Shown here in pieces: positions 22,292 to 23,205 of a DNA stretch of 23,205 nucleotides; within the stretch, counting starts at the first letter, position 1; every line of letters begins with the position of its first letter. This stretch comes from DATIYF01 sp035517775 (lineage in GTDB: Bacteria > Acidobacteriota > Terriglobia > Terriglobales > Acidobacteriaceae): NCBI GenBank assembly GCA_035517775.1, contig DATIYF010000075.1, forward strand, positions 1-23,205, read 5' to 3'. The notes under the pieces are model-generated. The model made no database searches, was not told the DNA's origin, and saw nothing but the letters and a program-made list of their open reading frames with translations. The position numbers and the translations under genes are program-made.

Positions 22292-23058
22292 GCCGCCGTA
22301 AAAAGCACGGCGGCCACGCCAACCATGAACGCTGGCTGGTTTCCTATGCCGATTTCATCACCCTGCTCTTCGCCTTTTTTGTGGTGCTCTACGCCACGGC
22401 GCAGGTGGATAACAAAAAAGTGAAGCAGGTGGCGGCCGCCATTCAGGGCGGGTTCCAGCAAATGGGGGTGTTCACGGCCTCGGCGCAAGCGGCGGCCGGC
22501 AAAGGCGAAGCCGTGCCGCCAGCCCCGCCGGCCGCGCCGCAGGTAGTGAACGACCTGGCGCCGCAAGCGGCGGCGGCCGCTGTTTCCAAAATTCCGCTTT
22601 CGCAGGTCAAAAAAGAATTGGAAGCCGTTTTGGGCGCCGAGTTGCGCCGCCACGAGGTGGAGATGCGCGTGGTCCCGGATGGCCTGGTGGTGAGCCTGCC
22701 CGAAGTGGGCTTCTTCAAGAGCGGGGAAGCGCAGCCCCTGCCCGAGGCGCTGCCGGTGCTTACGCACGTGGCCCAGGCGCTGGCCGGGCGCGGCTATGAA
22801 ATTCGCGTGGAAGGCCACACCGACGATGTGCCCATTCACAACTCCAAGTACAAATCGAACTGGGAGCTTTCCACTGCCCGGGCCACGCAGGTGGTGCTGG
22901 TGATGGTGAACCAATGCGGCTTTCAACCCGGCCGGGTTTCAGTGGCGGGATATGCGCAATACCGGCCGGTGGCCAGCAATGAAACTGAGGCGGGCCGCCG
23001 CCGAAACCGCCGCGTGGACCTGGTGATTATTTCCGGGCAATCCGCTGCGGAGCCTTAG
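22288..23058 (+). CDS. motB: Flagellar stator protein MotB
   Basis: A 256-residue protein with a single membrane helix that anchors the stator to peptidoglycan. SYADFITLLFAFFVVLYATA contains the ion-binding aspartate at residue 22. A Pro/Ala-rich linker (about 75-90) leads to an OmpA-like domain with YEIRVEGHTDDVPI, WELSTARATQVV and RRNRRVDLVI. It overlaps motA by four bases (ATGA). Ion type cannot be settled by eye. Confidence 0.96.
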   Translation: MSRRKKHGGHANHERWLVSYADFITLLFAFFVVLYATAQVDNKKVKQVAAAIQGGFQQMGVFTASAQAAAGKGEAVPPAPPAAPQVVNDLAPQAAAAAVSKIPLSQVKKELEAVLGAELRRHEVEMRVVPDGLVVSLPEVGFFKSGEAQPLPEALPVLTHVAQALAGRGYEIRVEGHTDDVPIHNSKYKSNWELSTARATQVVLVMVNQCGFQPGRVSVAGYAQYRPVASNETEAGRRRNRRVDLVIISGQSAAEP

Positions 23059-23075
23059 CGTTTCGCCGAGCCAGC

Positions 23076-23104
23076 GGCGGCGGCTTTACGCTCGCAACGC
23101 CGCC
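23076..23104 (+). terminator. GC hairpin after motB, possible terminator
   Basis: GGCGGCG (23076-23082) pairs with CGCCGCC (23098-23104) around a 15-base loop, with ATTTTA a few bases on. It overlaps the tRNA promoter, so its role as a terminator is uncertain. Confidence 0.35.
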
Positions 23105-23114
23105 AGCGTATGAT
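23085..23114 (+). promoter_or_regulatory. Sigma-70-type promoter of tRNA-Val
   Basis: TTTACG (23085-23090) and TATGAT (23109-23114) are 18 bases apart, and the tRNA 5' end follows 12 bases after the -10 box. Confidence 0.6.
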
Positions 23115-23126
23115 TTTAAGCACTGT

Positions 23127-23204
23127 AGGCCCGTAGCTCAGTCTGGTTAGAGCGCTTCCTTGACACGGAAGAGGTCGATGGTTCGAGTCCATTCGGGCCT
23201 ACCA
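23127..23204 (+). tRNA. tRNA-Val (anticodon GAC)
   Basis: The full cloverleaf is visible. The acceptor AGGCCCG pairs with CGGGCCT. The D arm is GCTC...GAGC. The anticodon stem CTTCC/GGAAG encloses loop TTGACAC with anticodon GAC. The T arm GATGG/CCATT has loop TTCGAGT. The discriminator is A and CCA is encoded at 23202-23204. It lies past the flagellar genes; tRNA genes are frequent integration sites, but nothing mobile is seen here. Confidence 0.96.
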
Positions 23205-23205
23205 T

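Noticed and set aside
1..23205. CRISPR arrays, insertion sequences, phage genes or attachment sites
   Set aside because: No regular repeat-spacer series, transposase, integrase or duplicated tRNA end was found; the tRNA-Val lies at the edge, so integration beyond it cannot be judged.

Overview
The window is one dense flagellar gene cluster of about 23 kb, GC-rich (estimated by eye), with almost no non-flagellar content. It encodes the 3' end of the hook gene, the export gate, the C-ring, sigma-28 with its anti-sigma factor, the distal rod, the L and P rings, the junction proteins, the filament cap, flagellin, the stator, and a closing tRNA-Val. FlgH, FlgI and FlgA show a Gram-negative cell envelope. 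Gene order, repeat style and short SpoA/HDOD/MshEN genes suggest a member of the Acidobacteriota. That placement is inference and no marker gene here proves it.

Layout. (1) 1-116: C-terminus of FlgE, followed by a hairpin. (2) 394-6045, plus strand: fliN1, fliO, fliP, fliQ, fliR, flhB, flhA, tightly spaced or overlapping (export gate). (3) 6091-9461: fliA, fliM, fliN2, then a Cys-rich protein carrying an MshEN-type domain (candidate c-di-GMP receptor). (4) 9653-9982: a short HDOD-like ORF. It is followed by 270 bases without a gene that hold a 28-bp tandem repeat and a sigma-54-type promoter. (5) 10253-17813: flgF, flgG, flgA, flgH, flgI, flgJ, flgM, flgN, flgK, flgL. (6) 17814-18074: a convergent, repeat-rich gap. 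(7) 18075-20849, minus strand: fliC, terminator, fliD, fliS. (8) 20850-21240: a divergent control region with a near-perfect sigma-54 promoter and a sigma-28-like element. (9) 21241-23058: flbD, motA, motB. (10) tRNA-Val(GAC) with its own promoter.

How the parts act together. FliPQR-FlhB-FlhA form the export gate. FlgF/G, FlgH, FlgI, FlgA and FlgJ build the distal rod and the rings. FlgN and FliS act as chaperones for FlgK/FlgL and flagellin. FliA drives late genes and is restrained by FlgM until FlgM is exported. FliM and two FliN-type proteins make the switch, and MotA/MotB power it, probably aided by FlbD (SwrD family).

Most worth following up: the stand-alone MshEN protein with a Cys4 motif in the switch operon, with a truncated HDOD protein beside it; a FliM lacking the usual N-terminal CheY-binding motif; a FliO without a membrane anchor; and two sigma-54-like promoters that each have an inverted-repeat arm overlapping the -24 box. 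flhF, flhG, fliL, fliW and csrA are absent from the window; they may lie elsewhere.
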